The notes under the pieces: generated by a model
The model's database searches: none
What the model was told of the DNA's origin: nothing
The model's input: the letters and a program-made list of their open reading frames with translations, nothing else
Assembly: GCA_020284085.1 (NCBI GenBank)
Contig: JACEVL010000771.1
Coordinates: 117,001-181,000, forward strand
Length of the DNA stretch: 64,000 nt
Direction of reading: 5' to 3'
DNA from: Aporrectodea caliginosa
Taxonomy: Eukaryota > Annelida > Clitellata > Crassiclitellata > Lumbricidae
Shown here: positions 47,961 to 59,334 of the stretch, piece after piece
Position numbering within the stretch: the stretch's first letter is position 1
How the letters are laid out: each line of letters opens with the position of its first letter
Made by a program: the position numbers and the translations under genes

Positions 47961-48123
47961 CAGCCTAATCAAAATATATACTGCAGTGTTACTGCTTTTT
48001 CAGAGAGAATCAAATGCAATGAATATGTAGCCTAATGCAATACAATTAAAGTAGTTATCCAAACTGCATAATTCACCGTCACTAATTGCATTTATCACTG
48101 GTCGCTTCAAGTGATGCCCTATT

Positions 48124-48306
48124 CATAATCATAGTCATAGTCAAAGTCGTAGTCATGTAGTCAAATGCAAAGCCATAGTCGTAGTACTAGTCAATGTCAT
48201 AGTCAAAGCCATAGTCAGAGTCACTGTCATGGTAAAATTCCTAGTTATGGTCAGATTCATAGTCATATTCAAAGTCATGGTCATAGTCAAAGTCAGAGTC
48301 ATAGTC
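48124..48306 (+). repeat. Degenerate (CATAGT/CAAAGT) hexanucleotide array
   Basis: A six-base period repeat (CATAGTCAAAGTCATAGTCA...) that happens to give a His-Ser-Gln-Ser open frame (48165-48371). It is treated as a satellite, not a gene. Confidence 0.8.
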
Positions 48307-48819
48307 TATCAGAGAAACCAGTTCGAGAACATACAAGTCAGAGGAACCAGAAGTCTGGCTACGGAGGGTAAGCAATCCGATGCAGGTGAGTTTAAAGTTT
48401 AGTTTTGAATGACACTAGAGAAATCAAAACACGAAGAAATGGTTCGTGAATTCCAAGGCTTCGAGGCATCCATCGGAAAAGTCCGGGAACAGTGAACACA
48501 GCACCACCTTTTGGCTATAGGCACAGCAAAAGGCAGATTTCCCGTCAGTGGCATGAGTGGCAAACTAAGTTCAGTATTTTGTGAACTATAGGGCAGATTT
48601 TAAACTGAATTCTTTCTGGATGGGCATTGGGCAGTAATAATGTAGTGACTGCAAAATTGTTAAAGTTCTCGACCATGCTAATTCAGCGACGATGAGATCA
48701 AGCTTGTACTGGGAAGGTTGTGCAGTGATTAGCTATGAAGTACGAGCTTCGTCAAAAAGTCCAAGTGGTTGATGACATTCTCGGTGCAAAGACAAAACGA
48801 GCTTACTAGGAGCAGACCC

Positions 48820-49060
48820 GTTTCTGTGGGTCTATACGTTTGTGATTGATGTATGGAAATGCGATGTCTCCATCAAGTTGTCTGCTTCGCCGTCGTACAG
48901 CAGATGTCGTCAATCCAGAAACTGACAATTTTAGACAGACGTGCACGAACAGCAAACGCACAAAAGCAGACAGATAGACAAACGCGTTGATGTCTGCATA
49001 CGCCTGACTGCTGCGCGTGAAATCATGTCTTTTCGAAACCCAATTTATCATCCACTGGAG
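48820..49060 (+). mobile_element. Decayed LINE tail upstream of gene C
   Basis: 'cagaaactgacaattttaga' and 'ctgcatacgcctgactgctg' align with 12005-12095 upstream of gene A. The coding part is badly eroded. Confidence 0.4.
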
Positions 49061-49130
49061 CGGCACAAATGAGTATCATCCCAAGCTTATGCTAAACACC
49101 AGATTTCTGAATCATTTCGTGTTCTTTCCG

Positions 49131-49165
49131 ATTGGTTAAAATCCGCCAACGGGTATTGTATAAAT
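49131..49165 (+). promoter_or_regulatory. Core promoter of vWA gene C (CCAAT and canonical TATA)
   Basis: Reverse CCAAT box ATTGG at 49131-49135 and TATAAAT at 49159-49165, about 105 bases before the ATG. Genes A and B have TACAAAT here. Transcription would start near 49190. Confidence 0.6.
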
Positions 49166-49269
49166 TTGGGAGCCTTGGTCGAATCTCCAGACGCGTTCAT
49201 CAATTGCTGACTTCAATTGACAATCGGTGAGAGAGATCTTCTGGTTCCTGACTACTTGACAGCCGAACA

Positions 49270-50728
49270 ATGCCAACCATTCTCCTGCTGATTGCCTTAC
49301 TGGTAGCTGGACACATCAAGACAGGGGAAGGTATGCTTTTGCAATCGCTTAATAATAACTAAAAAGAAGATGATGAAATGTAAAAGAAGATATTATAGAA
49401 AAGAGGAAATAGGACGATGAAGTAAGAAGAAAATTGTTAAGAAAATCAGAAAAGCATAAGAGAGAGGAGGTGAAATATGACTCATGCTGTTGTTTTGCTC
49501 GTCTGTCGTCCCAAAAATGATTTGATGACGAGAAACTTCTTCAAGTATCCTGACGGCACGCGGGGCGAATGTCCATCGACTTAACCTGTTGGAGTCCAGA
49601 CACGCCTTCTCTAGAGCGTGATTGTCTTTATCTCGTCCGGTTTTATAGAAGCGCAATTTTGCTACTTTATAGTTTGACGTTATATGTGCATCGACGCACT
49701 TACAACGAATTTAACCACACAAATTCAGGAATCTGGGTGATTAACTTCAGTCATAGACTACGCTGGGTAATTTATGAGATCTGCGTCTAAATCAATCCAC
49801 GGCTCTCCGTACGTTACCCACCTGCACAGCCGTTAAGCACTTTCCTCGCTTTCCACCTTCCTGATCGCTTCTAAAACTACTTTTACGCGCAGCGCATCAT
49901 TCTCATCCAAAACTCAATTATCAATTATTACCTAATAAAGCGGAACATCCAAAATTGAGATTTTTTTGCGACTAGTTGAATTGCTCAAAAATCAGTCATG
50001 CCCGCACCAACCACTCTTTAAGTTGTTGACCATCCCTCCCTCACGTCTCTCTCTCTTTAAATCACTTTTACGATATAGGCCCTAATTATTTCCGTCATAA
50101 GAATCTCCCTGTATCACTTTTTACAGGCAAAAGAAAATTGGCTATACCTCTATTCAATACAATTCAGCCTTTCTGTTTAATAAATAGACCTATAGTTACT
50201 ACAGCTGATATTTGAGCAAACCAACTAATCGCAAACAAACATCAATCTTGGATGTTCCGTATAGTTAGATATAACTATTCAATGATAATTAATTAGAGTT
50301 GATGGAAGTCAATGATAATCTACTGAAACCCTATATCAGACCCTACATTGGCAGCATTTTGGTAGAGCAACGCAAGCATGAATGCTCAGTTCAAAGTGTT
50401 ACTGATATACATATTTCACTGATTTCATCTGAACAGCTTGTAAACAGAAGATAGATCTTCTTTTCATCTTCGACGGTTCTTCCACGGTCTGTGGTGGCCC
50501 TAATGCGTGTCAAAATTGGGAATACAATCGTCAGTTTGCTAAAGACATCGTTAACAGCCTGACCATTGGAACATGCGATTCAAATGTTGCTGCCGTCACA
50601 TTCTCTGATTTCGTAATGGTGGAATGGACCTTGAAAGCGTAGGTTGATGTTTTAGCTCTCATAGGGCCAAAAAGGAAACTTCAAAATTTTAGCAGTACTA
50701 CTAACGAGCTTGAACGTATAATATGTAC

Positions 50729-50808
<80 letters not shown>

Positions 50809-52941
50809 GCATACACAGTACATACATAATATGTATGCTATAAGAGCCTCTGTAGATTGATGTAATTTAGGTAGATATGTTTGTGAATGCTTGTGAAAAC
50901 CGTATTTTATCGTAAAGCTGGATTTTTACTGAATATCTTAAGACACCCTTCGTCAATTATTATATACAATAATATAGACATTTTTATGTAGGCCTATGTA
51001 TTGATGCAGGTTATTCTTAAGCTATTAAGGAAAAATTCAACTTTCGATAAAATACTGTTTTATCGAAATAAGCTATTTGCAATCGAACCCTAACTTAGAA
51101 GTACTAAGATATCGACAAATAGCAGCGGAAAACCGACGAGAAACCTCAGAGAAAGAAACACAAATTCCGCCAGCAACCCGTGATCGAAAATAGGTCAGAT
51201 GGATACGAAGATGGCTTCCGAAACACAAACGACTGATAATCCACATAAAGCGGTAAAACAAATAGTGATGAAATTCGCAGTCTACCAAAAGAGGCACACA
51301 CGACCAACAACTTAAACTAATTCTGAACCTAACAAACTTCAGCACGTGTAATGAGGTCGGTTAAAATTGCAAATGGACAGAAGACGTAGAACTTAAAAAA
51401 CACGTTCTATTCCTTCACGACGTATATAAATGAAGTGGGCAGACGACTTATGTGTTGATGCTTGCATATGTCATTTTATGTTATTTCGCTTCGGTTAAAG
51501 TCTTGTATGATCTAACACTCAAAAAGCGTCTCAATGTCTCATGCATGGTTGTTCCTTCTGCAGATATACAAATACGACTACACTGTTGTCAGCCATTGAC
51601 AGTCTCGATTTCCCTGGGGGTGAGTTTAACAATCTTCCTTCCGCGGCAATCATCTTCGATTACATGTTCCACGCGACGACAGGGGACAGATTGGATGCCC
51701 CTAATATAGCACTATTGGTCACGGAAGGTGTTCCTGGTATTACTACTGATGAAGCAATACAAGCGTCCGCTATGATTCAGGGAGCTGGAATTAGAATGTT
51801 TGTGGTCTGCATTACGACAGGGTGCACCGAGGAATGGGCGAAAGTTATAGCATCGGACCCCAAAAAGGTGAGATATGCAATGAATATTAGCCTATAACTA
51901 GGTCTGTAACGAGCAAGATACTTTACTGGTTCAACCTAACTCCTCAATGCCTTTCTGGTTATGCATCCAGTGCCTTAAATTCTACGTGTTCTGTCCATGT
52001 GTCGAAAATTAAGAATGATTACAAAAAAACGTGCAAGCAGCAGGATAATTTTGACAAAACCCGTCAGAAATATTGTTATACTTATAACATTTCTTATGTA
52101 AAGCGAACTATTAATAATTGTACATGTACTACCTTAACAACCGATTAAAATAATGTTTAATTCTGCTTATTATATGAATGCACTGTACTAGATGAACTCT
52201 GTTAACCATCTAGCAACAGACTATGTTTATAAGTGGCCCTAAGCCCCTAACCAGCGGGACTCTGGATCTTTCTGGGTTCCCTTTTTTTACCAGCAGATAT
52301 CTTTCTCCTTTGTACAGTGAGAAGAAGCTTGGTCAATGTTTTGAGCAGTAAATTAATGGTTATGGTTAACTATTGGATGCGCATTTCCCAGACACGGGAG
52401 ACTATATGAAAGTTTGAAACCTGCTGGAAATATTGTTCTACTCAAAGCATATTTTGACCAACAGTTCGCTGGATCAGAGTTAATAGGACGCAAATGCATT
52501 GCAATAAGTAAAATATAAAATTACCGAACAATATAGTCATAGCATGTCTTTGCGTTGAAAAGTTCCATGCAGTGTCGTACCTTAACAACCGATTAAAATA
52601 ATGTTTAAACGCTTTACTTTTTAGATTATATGTATTGAGATTAAGCCTAATTGAGCTCAACCATGATTGTAGGGTTTTTAGTTTTGTATCACGCTTCCGT
52701 GTGTATCCCATCTCTAGTGAAATAATTTATCATTCTTTTCATATATGAAAGAAAAAGTTATAATTACACTTTCATGCTCATAAAATTATGTTTAATTAAA
52801 TTAAAAAAGGTAGACATCAGGAAATACTTTGGAATTGTTTGTTTGTTTTAGCCTGGTCAAAAGACATACTTCCTTGTGGATAACTACTCTTTGCTCCACC
52901 GTATCAAAGACAAGGTGTTGAAGAATATCTGTGACTTTTAG
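49270..52941 (+). CDS. Secreted single-domain vWA protein, gene C (4 coding exons)
   Basis: Exons: 49270-49330, 50437-50638, 51564-51867, 52852-52941; the spliced frame is 218 codons plus TAG. Signal peptide MPTILLLIALLVAGHIKTG. The vWA domain keeps 'FIFDGSST' (30-37), but the second Asp motif is 'LLVTEG' in place of 'ILITDG', and the Thr after GG is Glu. Cys55 of A and B is Ala, and a new cysteine appears two turns later in 'GTCDS'. The stop lies on the last codon of exon 4 (TTT TAG before GTGAG), where A and B read CAG and continue. Introns are short (intron 1 is 1.1 kb against 3.7 kb in A and B). It diverges strongly from A and B and is probably the older lineage. Confidence 0.83.
50728..50805. 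repeat. (AT)n microsatellite in intron 2 of gene C
   Basis: About 38 perfect AT units. Confidence 0.95.
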
Positions 52942-53258
52942 GTGAGACTGAAACGAACTTTCATGTTATAGTTAAGCTATTCTCTTGCATAGAAGATAGA
53001 AGTGAAGCCACTTGTCGCATAGGAATCCCTGTGTCAGTAATTATAATCGTATTGTGATCGAACAGTTTTCATAAGGGTTGATCTGCAGTTTAGTATCCCA
53101 CACCGTTTTATATTGTAAACAGTTGATTGTTTAGCACTGCGTTAGATCTATATTGTGTGGCATCAATCTTTTGATTGCAGTGGCTGATGGGAACTCCCCT
53201 TTAGTTTTCTCAGCATGAGAACACAATGAGAAATATAAATGTATGTATTTTGTTGCAG

Positions 53259-53720
53259 AAGGCAATAATTCAACTGTGCATCCAATTCACAGCGTCATAA
53301 TTATGAGCACTGAAGATGTTCGCAGGATTTTCAATTCTGATCGACACAAGTGTATTCTTTCTTTAATTGAACTATTATTCTGCGACCTCTAGCTTGGACT
53401 TACTTACACTGCATTTCTGATATGATATGATATTCAACTTGGAAAATCTTGCGATATTTTGTCATCATCAGAACTACTCAAGATAATTTTATGTATATTG
53501 GACAAATCCTGATATGCAGAAACTGTGCTTTTGTAAGGTCAACATACTTTCTTAAATTTTAATTGTCAATGACTTATGTGTTTGAAGATTATATTATTTT
53601 ATTGCCTTCATGTGTTTTTTTTTATTTAAATAGCTCATGCTAATAGATTAGAAAATTACGATTACGCTAGAAAAACAACACATTTAATAAACCAAGCATT
53701 ACATGGCAGGGATGGAAACT
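53259..53720 (+). other. 3' UTR exon of gene C
   Basis: Follows TTTTGTTGCAG and matches copy D at 754. With the TAG in exon 4 the whole exon is non-coding. A TTAATAAACC signal occurs near 53690. Confidence 0.5.
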
Positions 53721-53899
53721 TATCTCTATTGATCCCACGAATATTACGGATGTGATAAAGGGATAATTTTGGGTAAGGCCTGCATAACAGATTGGAAGAC
53801 AGTTTCAAATATAGCCTCATCGCATCATGGATAATATTTTCTTTTATCTCATCTTTATATTATCTATTGACTTCCATAGCGACGTCGCCATAACTTCTG

Positions 53900-54471
53900 C
53901 AAATGAAGAGTTTTATCATGTTGTGTTGTAGATCTGAGTGGGATAGGAAGCTGGTGCCCGTGACTTCGAATTTTTGGGTTGCGCGGGAAATTCAGCAAAG
54001 GATGGTAGTGAATTGAATTTAAATTGGTTCGTTTAATTTTGTAAGAAGTACAATAAAACAATCAAATTATATAGAGAAACAGAGAAAAAGAACAGGTCAC
54101 TCACTATAATACCATGTCCTATAAACAAACTTGCAAAGTACTTTTAAGTTTCTAATAAAACCTGGAACTGAAACTTCAAACGAAATACGAGGAGAAGAAG
54201 CTGAATCAGCTTATCGAGTCATCCCTGTTACGTTATCAAAGTAATTAATCAATGAGACAACAATAATGAGAGTAAATTAGAGTGCACTTAGGACATTCAG
54301 ATAGCATCAAACCTGGTGAACATAAATTAGGAGTATAGGCCTACTGGGCAAGCAAACATGATTTAAATGCAGACTTAAACACGTTATAATTATGCAAATC
54401 ACGAATCCTAACATCAATGGAGTTCTGTAATTGGGGACTTTTAATTCTAGCAGTGGATTGTCTTATATCAA
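53900..54471. other. Intergenic sequence, nothing recognised
   Basis: No supported ORF or element. It ends at the (CAAT)n tail of a LINE. Confidence 0.4.
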
Positions 54472-55371
54472 TCAATCAATCAGTTTGTTTATTGTCGAGA
54501 AGCACATATGACAAATACATGAAGAACATAGTAATCAGTCGTAGACAAATGGGAGGCCCAGAAGGGATGAAATCCCGCTATAGGGACACCAATGTTATCT
54601 AATTTCATAAACAGGATCGGTATATTCTTAACTATATGCTTCATTAGATTATTAAGAGGGTTGACAAGGAAACTGTAGAGAAGCCGAGAAGAAGTTGTAG
54701 TGTAGCATACTAGTTTAGCAGAGTTATCCAACTAGGACTATAAAGTACTAGGATAGCATATAATTATTAACAGGATATAAATGTTAATTCAGACTGATGA
54801 CCTAGAGAAACCTAACTTAATCCTCATCATTAGTCTCATCATATTAGTCTTACATATCTCAGACCGGTAATAATTATATTTAAATGAAGTATTATAGTCA
54901 TGCACAGTAGCATTCTCAGTAAAATAATTTGCAAATAATGGTGAAAGTGTCCCGACATAATGTTGAAACATTAGAAGTCCAAGTTGGAGCCTATAATAAA
55001 TGTCATATATATAATTATATATATAGTCAATAATTTTAATGACTTAAATAAATTCGCACTCTTCGTGTCATAATGGACTCCAAAAATCATTCGTACGGTT
55101 CTTTTTTGAAGCAATAACAGATGTTTAAGTTTTATGTAAGGTATAACAAGTGCAGTATATAGTTTGAAAGATGAGGCTGGTAATAACCATTTTAATTTAT
55201 ATATTATAACAATAACTTTGGATACCTTTTTGGTTACATGCTCAATGTGCATGTGCCAGGAAACCTTTTCATTAATAATAAGTATTAATAACACCCAGAA
55301 ATGTTACATTAGCTACACGACATAATTTAGTGTTATCAATTCTGATCACAGGAATAGAGGATTCTAATACC

Positions 55372-55502
55372 TTGTTGTATTGCGGCTTAACGACACTTTT
55401 TCATATCGAAGATGATTAGTGTCGGAGGCAGAAAACAACCTCGTACTCCACGTTTATATTGCGACCGAGCCACCCGCAGTAAAGATCCGAGAAATTAATC
55501 TC
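55372..55502 (-). mobile_element. SINE variant, 5'-truncated, inside the host LINE
   Basis: Linker 'gcgggtggctcggtcgcaat' plus a different 3' domain ('gacactaatcatcttcgata'). Flanked by TAATACC/TGATACC (55365-55371, 55503-55509). The tRNA-like head is missing. Confidence 0.75.
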
Positions 55503-55612
55503 TGATACCTGTTTACCACGACTTTAAATAAGACATAATTGGATTTCTTCACATTCAGAGATAACAAATTTACATGGAACCACATAGACAATTGCTCAAG
55601 TTCTTGATTCAT

Positions 55613-57613
55613 TTCTTTCTTTCTTTCTTTCTCCTCCGTCAAGTATTCGCTGACGATGAGGCTCTAACAAAACTTCTCCATTTCGGCCGGTCTCTTGCGA
55701 GTTCTATTGCCCTTCTTAAGTCCCATCCTCTGTCTTCTATGTCCTCCAGTACGTTATCTATCCATCTCTTCTTCTGACGTCCTCTGCTTCTCGTTCCCTC
55801 CACCTCTCCGTGCAGCGCCTTTGCCGGCATTCTTCTATTCTCCATCCGGATCACATGTCCATACCATGTTAGTCTTCGTTTCTTTATTCTTTCCACTACC
55901 GTTTCCTTCTGTCCCAGTTCTTCTCGTGTCACCTCATTTCGTATCTTTTCTCTTCGTGATCTATTCAGTAGTCCTCGTAGCCATCCCATCTCCGCCACCA
56001 GGAGTCTTCTCTCGTCCTCCTTTTTCATGCACCAAATCTCTGCTCCATATATGAGGACCGGTATCACCAGAGTTTCGTATAGTTTGGTTTTTGTTCTTGT
56101 TGAGATGTTGCTTGATCTCCATAGTTTCCTCAGTTTCCCAAACATTGCTGACGCCAGCCCAATTCTTTTCTTTATGTCCCTTGTCGACTCCGCATCCTCC
56201 GTAATCACGCCTCCCAGATACACAAATTCCGCTACCTGCTCCAGCTCCTCTCCTTCCAGGGTGATGTTTATCTTTTCTTTTTCCTTACCAATTGTCATTG
56301 TTTTGGTCTTCTCTCCATTGATCCTAAGCCCGAATCTTTTACTGCTTTCATGTACCCTGGTCGTTAGTTCCTGCAGTTGGCTTCCACTTTCCGCCATCAG
56401 ATCTATATCGTCTGCAAATCTTAGGTTGTTGACTATTGTTCCATTTATTCTCACCCCTATTTCTGTATCTGCCAGCGCTATGTCCATCATTGCCTCCAGT
56501 ATCAGGTTGAATAGATATGGGGATAGACCGCAGCCTTGTCTTACTCCAACATGCACTCGAAACCATTCCGTTATCTCCCCATCTACTCTCACTGCGCTTA
56601 CCGTCTTGCTATACAGGTCCTCTAGTAGCTCCACTAGCTCCTCTGGTATTCCATAGTTCCTCATCACTCTCCATAGCCCCTGCTGCCAGACGCTGTCAAA
56701 AGCCTGTCTGAAGTCTATAAAGTTGTTATATATCACCTTGTTCTTTTCATAGTATTTCTCCGCTAGTTGCCTGATTGTGAATATTTGGTCCACTGTTCCC
56801 CTTCCTCTTCTGAAACCCGCCTGTTCCTCTCCCACTATTTCCTCCACATACCTCCGTAGTCGTTGTTGCAGGACTCTGGTGTACACCTTCCCAGGCACGC
56901 TCAGGAGGCTAATTCCTCTGTAGTTGCTGCAGATGGTTTTGTCCTTTTTCTTGTGTATGGGGACTATGATCGCCTTTCCCCAGTCCTCCGGGCATTTCTT
57001 CCCTTGGTATATCCTGTTGCACAGAGTGTGCATCATTTCCACCGAGCACTCCTCTCCTTCCCTGATCATTTCTGCTGTGATGTTGTCTTCCCCCGGTGCT
57101 TTCCTCTTTTTTTGGTTATTTATCGCCTCTTCTATTTCTCCTCTAAGTATGTGACCTAGCCTATCCTGGTTGCTATTCTGCGGCATTTCCTCCAAGACCG
57201 TGATGTCCGTTGGATTCTCTTCGTTATACAGTTCCTCGAAGTGTTCTCTCCATCTTCCCTTGATCTCGTCCTTGTCCTCTATCTTTTTCCCATCCTTGCT
57301 TCTGATTTCTGATGATCCGCTGCTCACCGTGCCACATATTTATCTGATCTCTTGTATCTCCTTTTTCCCTCTGGGTTCCAGGATTACTCTGGATGACGAC
57401 CTGAACGGCCCGGTTCCCTCCTCCGTTCCTGCCGGACGCGGTGCTCCTCCGTATCTTCGGGGGAGCCCCGTTAACGTCGTTATCTGTAATCTTTAATCTT
57501 GTGTTCATTTTGTTAGAGTTTCTTGGTCTCTTGCCAGGCGGTGACCAGTCCTCTCCTGGTAGGGTAAGGAGATCGTTGGGCCATTTTGGCCTCTTCCGGT
57601 CTGAGGTGTCCTT
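55613..57613 (-). mobile_element. RTE-like LINE with intact reverse-transcriptase ORF
   Basis: A 2.0 kb insertion flanked by a perfect 12-bp duplication TTCTTGATTCAT (55601-55612 and 57614-57625). The 3' end on the - strand is a (GAAA)n tail (55613-55634). The target is the RT gene of another LINE. No endonuclease domain precedes the RT, so it is 5'-truncated or internally deleted. The sharp target duplication and the open ORF point to a recent arrival. Confidence 0.85.
55639..57327 (-). CDS. Reverse transcriptase of an RTE-like LINE
   Basis: 562 codons without a stop. It copies element RNA into DNA at a nicked target. Motifs in order: 'NQKKRKAPGEDNITAEMI' (about 90), 'IIVPIHKKKDKTICSNYRGI' (about 122-141), 'EQAGFRRGRGTVDQIF' (about 169), 'FIDFRQAFDSVW' (about 203), 'GVRQGCGLSPYLFN' (about 260), 'LRFADDIDLM' (FADD box, about 304), 'KTMTIGKEK', 'YLGGVI', 'IYGAEIW' (about 428), and a C-terminal 'LTWYGHVIRM...RGRQKKRWIDNV' region with 'ARDRPKWRSFV'. 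That C-terminal layout is typical of RTE/BovB-like elements; the exact clade is an inference. The upstream frame (57330-57610) has no recognised domain, and the start ATG may be arbitrary. Confidence 0.85.
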   Translation of the reverse strand: MSSGSSEIRSKDGKKIEDKDEIKGRWREHFEELYNEENPTDITVLEEMPQNSNQDRLGHILRGEIEEAINNQKKRKAPGEDNITAEMIREGEECSVEMMHTLCNRIYQGKKCPEDWGKAIIVPIHKKKDKTICSNYRGISLLSVPGKVYTRVLQQRLRRYVEEIVGEEQAGFRRGRGTVDQIFTIRQLAEKYYEKNKVIYNNFIDFRQAFDSVWQQGLWRVMRNYGIPEELVELLEDLYSKTVSAVRVDGEITEWFRVHVGVRQGCGLSPYLFNLILEAMMDIALADTEIGVRINGTIVNNLRFADDIDLMAESGSQLQELTTRVHESSKRFGLRINGEKTKTMTIGKEKEKINITLEGEELEQVAEFVYLGGVITEDAESTRDIKKRIGLASAMFGKLRKLWRSSNISTRTKTKLYETLVIPVLIYGAEIWCMKKEDERRLLVAEMGWLRGLLNRSRREKIRNEVTREELGQKETVVERIKKRRLTWYGHVIRMENRRMPAKALHGEVEGTRSRGRQKKRWIDNVLEDIEDRGWDLRRAIELARDRPKWRSFVRASSSANT

Positions 57614-57732
57614 TTCTTGATTCATACAGTGAAATAAGTCCATACAGTTCATTCCAACTAAACACACAGATGTATCATCAGCAAACAAAATTAAATTCAG
57701 TTTGAAGAAACCATTGATAACATAATTAATAT

Positions 57733-58388
57733 TGTTACGGGTTCCTCCTAGCTATAACAAAGCTCAAACTCGTTGTCTATTTTCAAAGGTATAATTCTCA
57801 ACAAAAAGACAAATTAAAACGATACATTACCAAACCGTAGAACGACGGTGGAAGAAAGGTTCGCTTTCAATACGAAGAACGGCCAACTAACAAGAAGTCT
57901 GCAACTCAGCAACGGTCTGACGAACTTCACAAAACTGAAGCACCGTAAGACTTGAAAATGGCACAAGCCACGAACTAACTTGACTACCATGCGACCCAGA
58001 GAAATCTCAGACAACCCGACTAGCGCGAAGGCTGAGTATCGGAGATTCTCTAACCGCCTTGTTGTATTTCGGCTTAATGACACTTTTTCATATCGAAGAT
58101 GATTAGTGTCGGAGGCAGAAAGCAACCTCGTACTCCACGTTTATATTGCGACCGAGCCACCCGCAGTAAAGATCCGAGAAATTAATCTCTGATAAACCGA
58201 CCGACCGGGAATCGAACCCGGGCCGCCGACGTGACGAGCAGGCTACCAACCCACTCGGCCACACTGGATCTCTAACCGCCCCTTTTCGTACCTCCTTATA
58301 TAGCCTACTCCCCTCGGCTAAGGAACTACTCAAGGGTAACGAATGCCCATCTCAGGACCGGTTAGGACTCAGTCATGAGACCCTAACA
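57733..58388 (-). mobile_element. Solo LTR (contains a SINE)
   Basis: On the - strand it begins TGTTAGGGTCTC and ends ACCCGTAACA, the TG...CA form of an LTR. ATAT flanks both sides (57729-57732, 58389-58392). A TATA box CTATATAAGG lies about 86 bases from the 5' end (58303-58294). No internal retroelement region or second LTR is present, so it is a solo LTR left by recombination. It sits between the GVPQ and FADD motifs of the host LINE. Confidence 0.75.
58058..58268 (-). mobile_element. SINE (monomeric type) inside the solo LTR
   Basis: The - strand starts GATCCAGTGTGGCCGAGTGG (box A) and has GGGTTCGATTCC (an intact box B), then the 'ctcggatctttactgcgggt' linker and the 3' domain ending 'gccgaaatacaacaag'. 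It is flanked by the 11-bp duplication TCTCTAACCGC (58047-58057, 58269-58279). It shares the head and linker of the dimeric SINE but lacks the second tRNA-like half. Confidence 0.88.
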
Positions 58389-58520
58389 ATATAAACCAAG
58401 AATAATAATGGACTCAAATTGAACCATTGAGGAACGCCACAGGGAATAGGTGCAAGGCCCGAAAAACACCTAGCAAAAAAAGGGAACCTGTTGATTTTTG
58501 AAATAACGCCTCAAAATGGA

Positions 58521-59330
58521 TATCTCAGTTACCGGTATCTCAGTTAGGAGACGACTAAAATTGTCTTCCTTGTTGTGACGAACGTCCTGAGAATGTGTTC
58601 AATGCGTTACGGACCATGCGAACGTTAACCCTCTCTGAAGTAACACCAGCTAATTCTATAAATACACAATCCTCTCTATCGATCGCTTTATAGGCAGTCA
58701 CTTTGGAATGAATGTCGAATGTGCTCGCAACTGTGTGCATAACGTAAATGCTTATTTACATAATGCTTTCCAGAGCGTAACGGAAAAACAAGTATCTCAC
58801 ATCACTGCACACATGGACATGATTATAGAAATCCTTTAAATAGCTCAGGATAAAATTGGAGGAAAATATCGACCAATGGGGAGGGCTCCCGCCAGTGGGA
58901 ATTTAACTGATTGGCTGGGCTATCGCTTTTTGCTCAGAGTCGCGCAGTTCTTGATCAGACTTCCGAGAACAGACTTCTTGCTACGAGAGATTGCAAAGAT
59001 ACCGGTACTTAGAAACGTTGAGATCGGGTATAGAAATGCCTATGTTCGCGCCTGAACGACAGCGCGAGTGGTCGCTAGGGGCGCCACGCACGCGACAAAA
59101 CAAATTCATAACCCTGAATCCAGTACACGAACATTACAGCATCTGACGTAGGCCTATCTGTTCTAATAAATGTTGATAATTGAATTTATGCTCAATTTCT
59201 GTGCCTTTCACGAGGTAACGAATTCATGTCTAATACGAATGTGGCGACATCTCAAAAAGCTAATAGTCTTCGTTTATTTTTTCAAACTGACCAACGCTAT
59301 CTCAATTGTTGCGACCTCCCAGCTCCAATC
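58521..59330. other. Intergenic sequence without recognised genes
   Basis: No supported gene. It may include more of the upstream host LINE, but no motifs could be read. Confidence 0.35.
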
Positions 59331-59334
59331 GATT

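Larger units (their letters stand above)
54472..58520 (-). mobile_element. Jockey-superfamily LINE hosting nested insertions
   Basis: The fragments read, on the - strand and in order: 'PCGVPQWFNLSPLLFLVYI' (about 58470-58393), 'LILFADDTSVCLVGMN' (about 57700-57650), 'MNQELEQLSMWFHVNLLSLN' (about 55610-55550), 'NTKLCRVANVTFLGVI' (about 55340-55290) and 'LLLQKRTVRMIFGVHYDT' (about 55115). The 3' UTR and a (TTGA)n tail follow at 54472-54484. These are consecutive RT motifs split by a solo LTR, an RTE-like LINE and a SINE. Same family as 28455-29690. Confidence 0.8.

Noticed and set aside
48165..48371. His/Ser/Gln-rich protein ORF
   Set aside because: It is the translation of a hexanucleotide satellite; the frame is a by-product of the period of six.
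51073..51345. 90-codon - strand ORF in intron 2 of gene C
   Set aside because: No recognisable domain and no counterpart in genes A or B; low evidence.
55695..57496. Several + strand ORFs of 60-209 codons
   Set aside because: They are antisense shadows of the RTE-like reverse transcriptase on the - strand.
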